The notes under the pieces: model-generated
The model's input: the letters and a program-made list of their open reading frames with translations, nothing else
What the model was told of the DNA's origin: nothing
Databases searched by the model: none
NCBI GenBank assembly: GCA_002633005.1
Contig: NMRA01000429.1
Coordinates: forward strand, 1 to 62,000
Direction of reading: 5' to 3'
Length of the DNA stretch: 62,000 nucleotides
Origin: Phoronis australis
Lineage: Eukaryota > Phoronida > Phoronidae
Shown: piece by piece, positions 33,966 to 46,954 of the stretch
Numbering within the stretch: position 1 is the first letter of the stretch
Layout: each line of letters starts with the position of its first letter
Position numbers and translations under genes: made by a program

Positions 33966-34797
33966 CTAGAAAATGAAAAACAACTTTTTTTAGTTCACTA
34001 CAATTGATTCAGAAGCAGTTCCATGCATCTTTACTACAGAAGAGTATCAATGCAGTTTCTCTCTTGAAGGAATTTTATCGGTTTTTCTGTGAAAAAACAT
34101 TTTTGGGATAATTGTTGGAAGGAACAGACTTCTTGAAGTTATTAGCATGCGGACCTAAAAAGCTAATTGCCAATTTGCAAACATTTTTAAGTCTGGTCAG
34201 CACGCCATCTGTTGACCACATCAACTGACCTACTGATAATAAGATGGCGTGCCAACCAGACATACAAATATTTGCGATACATTTCCACGCCGCATTGAGA
34301 TTTACATTCTGGTATAAATTGACAATACTTGCTATTAGTTTCTGCCAGACATTTGCTTACGTTTTCAAGGTCCGCGAGTTTAGAAGGTATGCTTAAACCA
34401 TTTTACCATTCAATGAATGTGATATGGGTGTGTAAGCAGTGAGTTAGGCAAAGAGGGGGGTTCCATGTTTGATTCCATGGTCAGGCTAATCTCAGAAAAT
34501 CTCTTTTAGTCACACATAAACTGTAATGTCCCTTTAAGAGGACTTAATTGTAGATTTACTGCGTGAAAAATACATTTAACTCCATTCATCAATTTCCAGT
34601 GGTACAGGATTACCAAAATGTAAATCAGTTGGACAGTTGAGTATAGCAAGACACCCTATAGTTAGGTTTATACAACATGTTGTTATGACACAAGAAAGAG
34701 CCAAAGGTATACACAAAGAGACCTGCTGAAATCTAAATAGGATGAAAGACCAAGTAAACGGCACACTGTAACATGTACCCCTCAAACTTTGACATAC

Positions 34798-34975
34798 CTA
34801 TGGACAGGTAAGCCTTCCGCACGTCACCACTTAATTCACTCCCAATGGTTTCTTCCATGGTTTTTCCCGCTAACTCCTTGAATTTTTCAAACACTGCTTG
34901 CAAATGTTGAAAGCTTCTGGTAGCCAATAATTTATTGAAAGCAGACTCGTCAGTACCCATTTGGCCTTCCCCTGC
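34798..34975 (-). CDS. Annexin exon encoding repeat 3
   Basis: It encodes AGEGQMGTDESAFNKLLATR, then a helical stretch ending in TMEETIGSELSGDVRKAYL, and leaves in phase 1 at donor GTATGTC. GTDE with the acidic residue about 38 positions later is a type II calcium site. Repeats 1 and 2 and the N terminus must lie to the right but are not visible. They may be in the sequence lost at the 36269 or 37422 joins, or beyond the retrotransposon. The gene is therefore incomplete as assembled. Confidence 0.93.
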
Positions 34976-36268
34976 CTGTAGACAAAGTCAAATGTTAATC
35001 AAAGGAAAGAAACATTCAGTTAAAAGCTGCTATGGGCACACCTTCAGTCAAAACAAAACTTTTGACAGAAAGCAGGTTCATAGTAACTTTAAGATATTTT
35101 GATAAAATCTTTTTTTAAAAAGTTCGCATTAAAATGTTCGGGTATAGGGGTCCTGCCACCAGCACCTGAACCTGAATTTCGCCAGATGCACTTGCATGTG
35201 AAATACCCATATAACCAAGGAGTAAGTCTCTAAAACAGCATGCAGATATTAAAGTCATAGTCGAAAAATGTCACTAGGAGGTGCTGCAGCAGTCAGGCCT
35301 ATCCAAAAATCATTGCCAGCCATGCTTTTCCGGCCAGAAAAAAAATTCATATTGACAGATCGATCTTAAGAACTGTTCGAGAGACAGACGGATGCAAAAA
35401 ACAAACTAAAAATAAAAATGGCTGCCAGGTGGCATACTATAGGTCAAATCCATTTGGAAATGGGAAAGTGCCACTGTCTCCTTAACAGAGGAAAAAGCAA
35501 AAAATGAAATTGTCACTAAAGGTATAACGGTAGTCAACAGAAATGCCTGGAATTATCCCCATCTGTTGTCACATTCATTGATAGACACTACAAGGGGTTT
35601 CGGGGGAGGTGTCACATTCATCGAACCCATCAGAAAATCAGCGTCAGCCACTGTCTTCTCATCAGAAATGCATTTGCCAATTTTCATAATGATCCTTCGA
35701 CCAGTTTGGCAGATAGAGAGGGGGTGTCAAAACGTTAAAATGTTGTTTGAATAGCCAACAGGTGGCACAAAATACGTCAAATCTAGGGGGCACTAAAGCA
35801 TTCAAAGTTTATTTTTCAAAGTTACCCAAAAAAAAACATTTTTGGCCCTGGTCGTCCCAGCATGAACACATACAACATACACCAATTTCCATCAACATCC
35901 TTAGGGTGGTTTGGCCAATAGCGAAGAAGTGGATAAGTGGATGCCAAAAAAAAACAACAACTGCATAAAAATGGCCACTACATTGATTCCACTCTAGATG
36001 GGAATATGTCATATCACCTCTTCTGAATCAGTGAAAACCAATTTTCCAGATTTCATAGAGAACTATTGACAAACAACATGATACAGAGAGAAACGGAAAA
36101 CAATACTATTGATGCTTGGGGCAAAGTGGTATGCAGATCTGTCAGCTTAATAGATACCTATTCACTAAATTTCGATGGTCATCCATCAAGGAACTTCAAA
36201 GATAGAGGCACAAAAAATCACCACCATGAGGCACACTGGTTAAGTTAAATCTATAAGAAAATTTTCTA
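34976..36268. other. Intron or upstream region of the annexin gene
   Basis: No exon resembling annexin repeats 1-2 was seen. The stretch contains diverged repeat-like sequence (GAGACAGACGGATGC near 35390). Confidence 0.45.
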
Positions 36269-36269
36269 N

Positions 36270-37421
36270 TAGACACATGACCATAATGAAGGCAACCGAA
36301 ACATAATTTCTTGTCCATTATGAACTTGCGTTTGTCATCCATAGAAAATAGGGTCGTTGGCAGTCTCCGCAGCCTTCTGAATGAAGCTTGCAAGTCTGGC
36401 AAACGTGACATTTTTGCGTCGTTCATCGCTGTTCACAAAGTCGCGCCATTTGTTTTGCAGATACAATGGAAGTTTGTGAACAATTGCTTGAAGATTAGGT
36501 ATGTGATTCAACACCGACAAGTATTCAGTCTTCGACATGGCGTGCTCACATTGTTTTAGAAAAACTGAAAACCACTTAATGCCACTGCAATCTTCAGGCT
36601 TAATTGTAGGCCATGAGTGGAGCTTATTCAAAAACGACGAAGCAACCTTGTACGGGTCACCGCATTCACGTTTCAAAGTGCGCCGTGCTTCTTTGTACCC
36701 ATCTTCTGGATTCATGAAGAGACATCCGGCTACGAGTTCCTTTGCTTCGCCTCTTAAGTAAGAGTCCAAGTAGTATAAGCGCACTGTGTCGGTTGAAGTC
36801 AGTGGTACAATTTGCGAATCGAATGCCATGTCGAATGTCAAAAAGGTCTTGATGTCTCCCGTAAACGTCATGAGATTTGGTGGCGGCAGAAGTAATGTTG
36901 ATAACATACGGGTCAATTCTTTACCGGAATTTTCAGGTTTAGAAGTAAGAGACGTAGGTGACATAACGTGAGCACCTGGAACGCTCTTTTGGGGTAAACT
37001 AAATGCTTTTGATTTGACGCATGACCCGGAGTCGTTGGTACTTGACGCAGCTTTCAGCACTGTCTCCTCGGCGTTTGCTTTGGCGATCCGGACATTCAGG
37101 GCAGACAACAAATGGTGACGTTTAGCTTCGATTTCGGCCTTTTTTAGCTCGGCCTCCATTTTTAACGACTCCTCCAATGCGGCCTTTTCAGCTGCCAAAC
37201 CGGCGGTTGTCATGGCGGCTTTCAACCTGAGGGCGTGTGAACTTTCCGAGGATTTCTTAGAGCACGTTGACGAACGCCTAGAAGTCCCTCGCGAAGAAGC
37301 TTTAACTGAAACTTCGGATACTGAGTGAAGGTTTTGTTGAAGCGAATGTTCCGTTTCCATTACCCACTGGTGTACAGTATCACAAAATTCATGAAACACT
37401 TGAATCTGATCGTGGTACTTC
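36270..37421 (-). pseudogene. BEL/Pao-like LTR retrotransposon gag fragment
   Basis: A long minus-strand frame (about 37421-36335) encodes an Ala/Glu/Lys-rich coiled coil and then a capsid-like domain with FTGDIKTFLTFDMAFDSQI and YLDSYLRGEAKELVAGCL, the DUF1759-type gag block of BEL/Pao elements. A zinc-knuckle-like CFGCLHYGH lies just before the N at 36269, but in a different frame from the capsid part, so a 1-nt frameshift occurs near 36345. The frame is open at the 37422 N, so the true start is missing, and protease, reverse transcriptase and integrase are absent beyond 36269. It is an incomplete, probably inactive or mis-assembled copy. Confidence 0.85.
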
Positions 37422-37422
37422 N

Positions 37423-37821
37423 TGGTTTGTGAATTGCAATCTCAAGGTCGCAGCGAACAACGCCCAAACCCTCGACACGAACCACGAAGGACGAAATACG
37501 GCAAAGTAAATAAAGCGAAAATACTGAAACTACGCGGGACACGAGAGAATGCATTGCACAAACCAGAATATAACGATAAGCAAAAGAACACTACTTACAT
37601 CATGAAAACCCTGCAATCTCGACGATGAAACCAATGAGATGCATACACTGCACATAGATACGAAATACGAAATACGAATGAATGGAACTGGCGGGTAAAA
37701 CGCTTTTAAATGTCAGTACCACGTGACAAGTTCACAATCTGGGGGGTACTTGAAAATGAGTACAACAGGAAACAATACTTAATATACACAGGCAATATGA
37801 ATGATTGCGTCTGCAGTAACA
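37423..37821 (-). mobile_element. Partial 5' LTR of the BEL/Pao-like element
   Basis: 399 bp nearly identical to 29593-29984 of the solo LTR, apart from a 7-bp duplication (AAATACG) and a few substitutions. It ends CTGCAGTAACA at 37821. The other ~366 bp of the LTR and the primer-binding site are missing at the single N at 37422, which shows that this N hides lost sequence. The flank after the LTR begins TGATC, with no partner visible. Confidence 0.88.
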
Positions 37822-38396
37822 TGATCAGAAGGCTGACACCGTCAATTAATACAGTTTACCTGTCAGCTTTTGTTAAAAAGAGAGTGCCTCCGACCATTTC
37901 TTAAAAAGCTCAAAAACGCTTCATCCTAAAACTGCTTTGTCTACAACACTGCTCCACTAGTTCTAAAAACTGCGATATTTTGAAGGACATTGTAAAAAAC
38001 TGAGTTGAATCACATGATTACCACATGATCTATAATCAATTATAGTTTGCTTTAAAACATATTGAAATCATCAACGAGTGGGGTGAACTTGATTAAACAA
38101 TTGATCTTATAACTGAGTTTTTAAATTTGTCTCAAATTGCTGTTTAGTCAAATGAGGTGCGGTTTCAGACCTTATAAAGAACTGACAGTTCGCTATTTCT
38201 TGAGGGCAGCATCGTCAAGTTGTCTCGTCAGTTGCAGAGCATGGTCACGAGGAATAACGAAGAGTAAGTTCTTTAAAAGTCAACAAATAGCTGCTAATTT
38301 GAGTAACGAGTAAACTGAGATAAACTTTAAAGCTGCAAGTGGACTAAATGGACGGAATGCAAGTTCATTTCAGTTTTCGGGTTTGTCCATGTAAGC
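37822..38396. other. Unassigned sequence
   Basis: No gene or repeat recognised. Confidence 0.4.
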
Positions 38397-39390
38397 CATA
38401 GGCGGATTTGGGGGGGGGGCTAGGGGGCCCGGCCCCCCCCTTGGCTGCCGCAAAAAATAAAACAGTAAGAGCGTAGGGAAATGTTGAGTTTATTAATTAT
38501 CCTCGGTAATTAAAATTATGCTTATGAAAAAAGATTTAAATGTGTGCAGTTTTAGTGTTGGTGGGGGGGGGGGGGCTCAAATCCAATTTCAAGTGTCAAA
38601 TTCGGAACACGGCGCATTCGTAAGGGAACTATGGCTAAGTATAGGCTCTCCCTCGATATCCCAGGAGACCGGTAGTGGCGCTGCGCACTACGACTCCGTT
38701 TCCGTCGTCTGCTGCACTGTGCAATGAATAAATTTACTTCATTTTTTAAAGAAAATGGAACCTGAGTGACGATGAAAAAACAGAAGCTGCTGGTAAGATT
38801 TGAATTTTAATCGAAGTCTTAGTTAATCACTCAGAAACTCGCAATACTCTCTTTGTCAAACCTTATCTTAAGACGATTTCCAAAGCAATCCCGTCATTAT
38901 TGCCAGCATGAAAAACGGATTTGGTCTTTTGGGCATTTAAAGACTATTTTAAATACGACAAGCTTGTTAAGAATTGATGGCACAAAATATGAAACGTGTA
39001 ATAAGCATTACAAAAAGAAGTAGGTTTCGCGCGCAAACGCTGTGGACCATACACAAGTAGGTCTCTTAATATTAGATTACTAGTTAAATCGTGGTGGTGT
39101 AGTGGTAACGCAGTCGCGCACTATCCGCCAGGTCGTGAGTTTGAGTCTTTGGAACTTGAAGTTTTTCCTGTTTGACACGTTCTCCGTGTTTTTTTTTTTT
39201 TGCCTTTTTTCTTGGATAATACTTCAGGAATCAAGGAAAATGCTTGATTTTAGAGGTAAAAAACCCCCTCCCGACCTCCCCTCATTCGGTGCTACGCGCA
39301 TCTACAATCGTGGTTCAGTTTGCGCAAATGCTTACATGTACAGCCGGACAAAATGTTGTGCCCCCTTGTGATATCCTAGATCCGCCACTG
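38397..39390. mobile_element. TIR element, GTGGCGGAT family, copy 3, with a SINE inside
   Basis: Starts CATAGGCGGATTTGGGGG and ends CCTAGATCCGCCACTG, the same pair of ends as the element at 16605-16924 in opposite orientation. It has long G/C homopolymers (G10, C8, G14 near 38560) and is longer (994 bp), partly because of the SINE at 39091-39150. Non-coding. Confidence 0.65.
39091..39150 (+). mobile_element. tRNA-derived SINE head
   Basis: A box GGTGTAGTGGTAACGC and B box GAGTTTGAGTC at tRNA spacing, followed by a T-rich tail (T14 at about 39188). Decayed. Confidence 0.5.
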
Positions 39391-42300
39391 TAAACAGACT
39401 ATTTGCAAATACAAAATTCATTCAAATGGGCACAGTATGACGTCACAAGGCATGAACACACCACTCGATTTTTAAGAACCTTTGATGCTTAAGGAATAAA
39501 CATGTTTACTAGAAAACGTTTCCTAATCAACGTTTCTAATGCCGAAAATGATGCAAATTAAACGTGTATGTGCTGCTATCTAGGCTCACAAGCATGTGAG
39601 ACAAGCAAAAAATTGGACATTATTTTTAAAACTGAAGATGCAAAACGAAGTCGCGGGATTTAATTCAAAGTAAACAACGCATTATGTCTCACTAAAAAGC
39701 ATGAGCCTGTCAACACGTACACACATGGTTGCTACAAAAGACGTACTTGCAACCAAACTTATGGGAAATTATATATAATCTAAATATGAAGCAACAATCG
39801 GCGTGTTTGCCATATCCTGAAAACGAAATTTATAAAACCTCGAGTGCTGCTTTACTGGAACAATGTCATGTAATTTATTTTATAACTACAACACAAGACT
39901 AAGAACAAGCACAAGGAAAAACAAGATGTACTGAAAGCGAAACTTGCAACATTTGATAGTAAATCTAGTGGCGTGAATGACTCTTGAATATTCATCAAAT
40001 TTGACAGAACCAACAGAAGTTATTCATTGTTTAATATTTTCACAAATTTTGAATACGAACTTGAATGTCCGGACTCAAGCATGCATTGAAAGTTGGTAAT
40101 CGAGAAATAAAGAAACGTGAGAAAAACAATACTTACAGATGAGCAGCAAACGGGTCACGTCTCGGGTCTCCATTAACGTTGCCTACACTGCACAATTCCT
40201 GCAAAGCGTTGACCTTTCGTGAATGTCGTTTTGTTACTTTTAGTCGTTATGTTAAAGTACAGCTGTGCTCCAGGTGAGATCTGTGTTGGACAACTTCCCT
40301 GACAATGTTTCGGGCGTTCGAGTGTTAGGTGGCTTGTGGTTGATAAAACTTTGGTGGTAACGTGATAATAACCACGGGGTTAAGAGGAAATGTTTGAGTC
40401 ACCCAAAATATTAGACACTGTCGGTTCAGTTTTAGTGTTTCGATCTTGAAATTGCATCACTCTTCTAAGATATCACCTAACGCTGAGAAAACTTGGTAGT
40501 TTTTATTCAAGCCTGTCTCTGATCGATACGGAGTAAAACAGCCGGCTATGTAATGGTTATTGTGCGTTTTAGCTGCAGCAATTACTTGCACTATGATCAT
40601 AACGAACAGAATAAAAAGTAATGGGCATGGAAACAAGGAACTGAATATTGAACTTCAACAAAGTTAAAATATTGCTCAAAATGTTTATATCTTTGCACCA
40701 AATGAGGCGTATGTAGTCCCGACATGTCCATCCGTTTATTAAAGCGACATAGTCGTTTTTACGTCTTTTTGGAGTGAGTGATCAACGGAATAGACTTTTT
40801 TGAAGTTATGAATTTTACCAAAAGCAATAACACGATACAATCCGTTATGTTTTTTATTTAATTACAAATCACCAAATCTTGACGATGTCTCCAAACAGGT
40901 GCTTAAATCAAAACAAGTGATTTTTCCAATCAGATACGCTAAGTATAAGCTGTCGTCTAAAAGAAGTGGTAGTCTATCGAGTTCGATTTTGCATTTCAAA
41001 GATTCATGATTCTAATGCGCGCTGTGGATGATTTCAGAAAATCACATATTTCGCCGATATTTTCAATTAAATTCCACCAAAAAGCGGTACATCATCTTGG
41101 CTGACAATCAATCGGTATGAAGACGGTTTTTCACTGATTTAAATGGGATTCCCGGAAAGTGCCGGATACAGCCGGACCAAGGTCCGGAATGATACGCACC
41201 TATTCCTATCTATCGTCCAACGTCAGGCCGGTGGCAACACTGGACCTGCACGAACAAATCAGGAAAACTTCTGTGGTATTCTTTATATGAAGTGTTTGTT
41301 CGTGTTAACACCGTCTTTGCCAGTAGTAGCTCCGTTCTGATTCGTGACGGCAGCCATGAGTATTTAAATGCACCGCTGTGTTCCATGTAGCTACTGTGTA
41401 GGGTCAATAAACTACCCATAGGAGCTTTCAAGTGAAACTTGCACTCTAAATCTTTATCTCGGTGATTGCATGGTCAAATTAGTTAAAAACACAACATGTA
41501 GCGACAATGTGAGTATGAAGTAGGGTGACAATAGCAAAATGTTTTATGATAAGCCTGCACATCACTCAACCGTGTCCAGTACGTATCGTTACGTGGTGTA
41601 GGGGATTATCAATGCATGATCTGGGTTATGTGAGCCCCCAATTAAGATACATCATTAGTACAAAGTTTTACTATTAGCATATTTTTGTTTTCGCATTTAC
41701 TAGTTGTTAATGACCACAGCTGCACTTTGCTTAGAGTAGATGATGTTAAAATAGCTATGTCGCTTAATTCCTGCTATACATTAGCATAGTTACGAGCATG
41801 CAAAGGCATCTTAAATGATCTTGCTATCTAAAAGTCTTTCCGGATTGGCAAGGACACAACTGACGATAACCAAAGCAGAGCTACGCAGACCATAGAGGCA
41901 GGTACAAAGCAATTACACTGGATTGTGCCGGATGTGATCAGCGTACTGTGACCGTGGATCACTGATTTAAGGTCACGGATGATTATCTATAAAAACATGT
42001 GGATGATGACACATTAGCTGAAAGTGCATCATGGGAATTACGTCACCATAAATAAGCCGAACTGAGAAGTAATGAATTCATGGATTTCCTTTTATTTTCT
42101 GTATCAGTGTCTAATGCGAATTAGCTAGGATCAAATTTGTGATCAAATTGGGCTGACACTACATACAGTGTATGACTAACAAGACTGTCATACCCAAGTA
42201 CGATATCAGGTTTTGGCTATAATCTCCACAGAAATAAAGCGACAAAAATTTCACGAGGACATCCATGTTTGAATGTAACGATATAAACACAGCCACACGT

Positions 42301-44256
42301 TTCACAGAACATCACTTAAGCATTATCAGTGGCCATGCAACCAAAACAATGGTTCCACATCATTCAACTTGTATGACTGAATCACACAACATGCTATGAC
42401 GTCAAGGGCGCAGCCGTAACAGTGTCGATTAACAATTTAGATCAAACATGGGCGGGGCAATTGAGGGAAGCATGATGCGCCACTATCCGTGAAATTTGGG
42501 GTTAGCGCCCCGCAGGAAGTACGCACATAGATTCTAATAATTAGCAGCGTCCGTGGCTTACGGGAAATAGCATTTATGGGGTAAAGGGGGAAGGGGTAGT
42601 AGAGAAAGACCAAGTGGAACGCGGAGAATGAAGGTGGCATTTGGTAACTGTTAGTTCTGGATCCATTTTGGATGCCCTCCTCACCACGATTTTGCTTGGT
42701 GGCCCCAGAATGTGCTGAAATTTTTGCAATATGGATCATCTACACTCACTTCAAACGTGCTGATTCATTCATACTTTGAAAAAGTCCGAGAAAACTTATG
42801 TACTTATATTCCTGAGTAATTTCTTAATGAATGCTTTGTTTTTTCTATAGGGCTCTTCGTTGGCAAGTGATAGTGCCGTTTTGTAAGTATTGCGTATTAT
42901 TTTAAGCCTTTGTTAAGTATTCACCACTGTGTTAGTCGTATAGATGAGTACATCACAAGTACATATACATATAGTCTGTCATGCTGATGTTCCAAGCTGA
43001 CCCTCTTGTTTTTCGATAGTACGAGGCAAACTTCGCCACATGTAACTTCTTAGAAAAAAATTGAACATGGCCTGCACATGTTCATGAAGCTCGTGCTACA
43101 ACTGATCCCTGAAAGAAGAAACTTATCTCTTTAATTGCATGCAATAGTACATCTTTTAAATAGTTACCAGGAAGAAGCACCGAAACTGATCATTGTATCG
43201 GAACTCAGTAACACGAGTACGCCGGTGTGACCCCACGCGACCGTTGGCTACCACTTGTCGCTTTTGTTCAGATTTTATTTCTAAGCTCTTAAAATAAGAC
43301 GCAGTGCCAACAAGTATTCAATTGCTACTCAATAGGACCGCAACTTTTAAGTGCAGGTATCTAACTTTTGAGCGTGAGGTCACATCTACTTAAATTACCG
43401 TTCAGGGTCATATTTAAGACATTGAAATTCATTGACGCTCTGCAAAAGACGATACAAATAAGCGCTTAGTACAATCTACAGTAGTTTTCAAAATAAACAA
43501 CGTTCAAATCCAACAAACTTCCGGCGCAATTTCAATCTCGACCAAATCTCATCCAAATTTCAACAAGTGTAATTTTACCCACGGTTGTCGTAATTGCGAC
43601 AACTTACAGTACAAGTCCCTCACACAAATAAATAATCAGCTGGTACGGCAATAACGTTATCGTAAATTCAAACAACAATGCGGCAAAAATGCTAATTTAT
43701 AGCGACAAAAGTTCGACGAAAGTGTCTTATTATTCTGGCAAAATAATTACCTAATTTAGCAGAGTTCTGTTGGAGTGCGGATTTATTTTGAAAAAAATTC
43801 TACTGTTTCTACAGTAGGTGTAAGTTCCGTAGCTTAAAAAGTGTGAGCGAGTGTGTCAGTAATAAGTTTTGCTATGGTCACTGAGTAGTCGCCCGTGCCT
43901 TTTAGTGGGAGTGTTTTCAACTTGAGCCATGAATGCAACATACACAAAAACCTTGCTCAATTCAAACAGCGGTCAATTTTTGGTGTCAGTATTTATTTTT
44001 GCCTCCCGATATCACACTTTCGACTCAGTACTCCCGCAACAAAATGAGAATGCCTGTAACAGGGAAACTAGACTTCTTATGACAAAATTACGATTCTTCA
44101 CAACTTCCTTCCTTCCTGCATAGAACTGTACACCAGTCCAAATTTCAAGGCTTCGAGTTAATCTCATCTATTTGTTTGTGATGACTGTATCCACCGGTAG
44201 CGCGAGTAGTCTGCTTTTAGACCAAAAGTACGCCGGATAGTTCTAAAATCCATTCG
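39391..44256. other. Long non-coding stretch
   Basis: No gene recognised on either strand. It includes a short perfect palindrome CCGGACC-AA-GGTCCGG at about 41173. Frames at 41143-41431 and 42437-42739 show no family signature. Confidence 0.4.
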
Positions 44257-45130
44257 ACCCCCGCTCATCCCCACACACCTCGACGCCCTCTGCTCACGAC
44301 CCCCTTCGACCGAAAACCCATGGACCCCATGATCCACGACCCCCTCGACCCACGACTTGAGACAATACAGGTGTTTTTGAGATTTGAATTACCTAGTGCA
44401 TAATCTAATTACGTCACTGCACGAGAGGCTTTTGCATAAGACGTACCTACACGCGAGTCTGCTCTGGCTCAAGTCTGGATGGTGATTAAAAACAGAAAGT
44501 GGAGTGATAACGTGATCTGAACTATCGCATTGTGAGGGCGCTATCGCTGTTACGAAAATAGTTCCACGAGCGGCTACCAACGGACCAGTTTTGACTAAAC
44601 GTAGGGAGACAGTACGTTAACCTGAATGTACATACTTTCAGATTTTACTATGTGCTTTCTGTTGTATCCTCGTTCACAACATACTGCATATACCATTGAA
44701 ATACTTTTTAAAAAACTGTTTGTTATTTTAAAATGCATTTACTGATGAAATTACAGTTTTGTCGGTTTGTCCTTCTCTCCACAAAACGAGTAGACGAGAC
44801 GCTTTTTCTCTGCCGGGAACGACATTTGTAACTGGTGGGTTTTTGATTTGATTTGGTGGCGTTCTTTGCTTCGGTTTTTGGCTTTCAGACTTGCCGATTA
44901 GACTCTCTTAATTGAAAAAAAAAACATGGAAAAGCCAGCAGAGCCCACGGCTGGTTCTGTAATTCAGCGCTTGTTCTGTGTTCAGATGGAGTCGAGCTTG
45001 TGTAGACGACGAGGAGGTTTTGAGTTCTGGTTAGTGGGGTCGAGGGGTTGTGGGTCGAGAGGTTGTGGGTCGAGGGGTTGTGGGTCGAGGGGTTGTGGGT
45101 CGACGCGGTCGTGGGTCGAGGGTTGTGGTG
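44257..45130. mobile_element. Foldback-like element with minisatellite arms
   Basis: The left part (44257-44360) is a degenerate array of CGACCC/CACGACCCCCTCGACCC units. The right part (45039-45128) is the inverse array, six clean copies of a 15-bp unit GTCGAGGGGTTGTGG. The sequence next to the left array (44380-44745) recurs at 57740-58045, where it again follows CGACCC-rich sequence. This suggests a mobile element with inverted minisatellite ends. Confidence 0.5.
45039..45128 (+). repeat. 15-bp minisatellite, ~6 copies
   Basis: Unit GTCGAGGGGTTGTGG. Because the period is a multiple of three it is open on both strands, giving artefactual GSRGC and STHNP repeat peptides. Confidence 0.9.
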
Positions 45131-46376
45131 GTCGTGGCTGGGACACAGGGGTTTTAGATTTATGATCCCAAAACTACCCATTGGTGAAAAAAGACTCGTA
45201 GTGGATTTAAATTTGGTCAAGTTTGTTTAATAGGTGATGCGTTCCTGTAGTTTGTCGTGATTTTGTGAAGACTTTAGCTACTCATAGCCGTCGACATTCA
45301 AGTTTGCGAAAGGATAAAAAGTAATTGTAATTGAACCAAGTTGTTAGCACCGTGATTTTGTTACACCCCTAGTCCAATTGTAGCCGCATATTCAAGTACA
45401 TGTACGACATCTAGAAAGGCTACTAGAGTAATGAAAACATTAACTGATTGAAAAGACACAAAAACACATAAGTATCAATACACCAGGCTAACATTGTTTG
45501 GTTATCTTTCTCGTTTATTTGGAATTCTGAACACTGCAAGAATGCATACGTTTCCTTTTAAGAATGTAGTTTTTTATTCAGAGCATTATTTTTTCCAATG
45601 ACATCCTTGAACACTTCATTTTAACACTGAAGGTCTCGTGAGTTCGAACTGAATTGTCGCAAAAAGACAATAAGACGGTGGATGACGCTGCGAGCACGTC
45701 AAGCCTTTCAAACGCAGATTTCGAGCACCGGATGTAATCAAAAACTCACCGGGTGTTGTCCAAATCACAATTGGTGGACAGTTCGTTGAAACATAGATAT
45801 ATATAAACAAGTTAAAATACGATAATACAACCGTTAGTTCGCACAATTTGAAATAATATTCACTAAATGTTCATCACGTTTTTGTAATGAAAATTCGAAA
45901 ATTGAATATTTGTACCAACGCCTTTAATATGGTATGGCTACTGTAATACAAGCATTACAAATCTGACAAGGAAACAAGTTCTTTGACTCGAGTACAAGTA
46001 CGTGCACAAGATGATTATCGGCTGAGGATATGCGAGTACTTCGAATCCCAATTTAAGACTGTGGTATAACGTTGCGTGTTGCGGCCGACAGATAGCGCAC
46101 ACGTGGTAGTATATAAAACGACACTCGAATACTTTAACGAATAGATTTGTGTCTATTGATTTGCAGCGTTGTGACTAACAAACAACAGATTACAGTGCGT
46201 TGTGAGACTGACGACTATGTGACCGAGGCGAGATAACACTACTGACGAAGGTACTAATCTACAGTGCCAATAGTCACAGGTAACTACGCAAGGGTCACAC
46301 CAGGACTAAGCCAATAGTCTAGATCAATCGCTAGACTGATTCAAATTGACTAACAGGTTGTGACCAACACCCGTGC
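45131..46376. other. Non-coding
   Basis: Nothing recognised. Confidence 0.4.
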
Positions 46377-46698
46377 CAGCGGCGGATCCAGGATTTAGAG
46401 TAAAGGGTGCCAGGTCCCAGGAATAAGGAGAATTTCGGCAGATGCGAGCGCCCAGCCTGGAATATGGGGACGCAGGGGCCTCGAATTTTGGTTTTGCAGA
46501 TCCGTTGACTAAGAAAAACAAAAAAAAATTCGGCAAGCGGGGTCTTTTCATGGCCTATACATTATTTCTCCAGCCCCGGAGCCCCACTAGTTGCGAGCAT
46601 CTGGTAGTCGGCAATTCGCACCCGACGACCCCCAAATATTGTCTGGTACAATTTTTGGCGGGGCCATGACCCCCTTGACCCAACTAAATCCGCCACTG
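46377..46698. mobile_element. Short TIR element, GTGGCGGAT family, copy 4
   Basis: Starts CAGCGGCGGATCCAGG and ends CTAAATCCGCCACTG. The ends are inverse with few mismatches. 322 bp, non-coding. Confidence 0.65.
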
Positions 46699-46954
46699 CG
46701 CGCTAAAGTGCCACTACCTCTTGTTGTTATAACTCTCGAACTGAGTTCCCAGTGTCCTGCACGCTCAGACCGTGCTAAAAAGCATGACTTCGCGAGATTA
46801 CGTGAGAAATTGCCGTGTAGTTTAAATGAAAACCGTCACTTTGTCTAGATTTTCGCTAGGTCCTTAATTTACTGAGCGAACGTCTGGTCCTGCCTCAGTG
46901 GCCGTCCGTAGAGTTCAGTTCTGCAGTCTCCTAGTCCCTCATGTCTGCAGTCTG

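Noticed and set aside
40135-40175. Possible first exon METRDVTRLLL with donor GTAAGT on the minus strand
   Set aside because: Only a short frame and one donor; it could be a 5' exon of the annexin gene but nothing links them.
44885-45220. Repeat peptides GSRGC (+) and STHNP (-)
   Set aside because: Artefacts of the 15-bp minisatellite.
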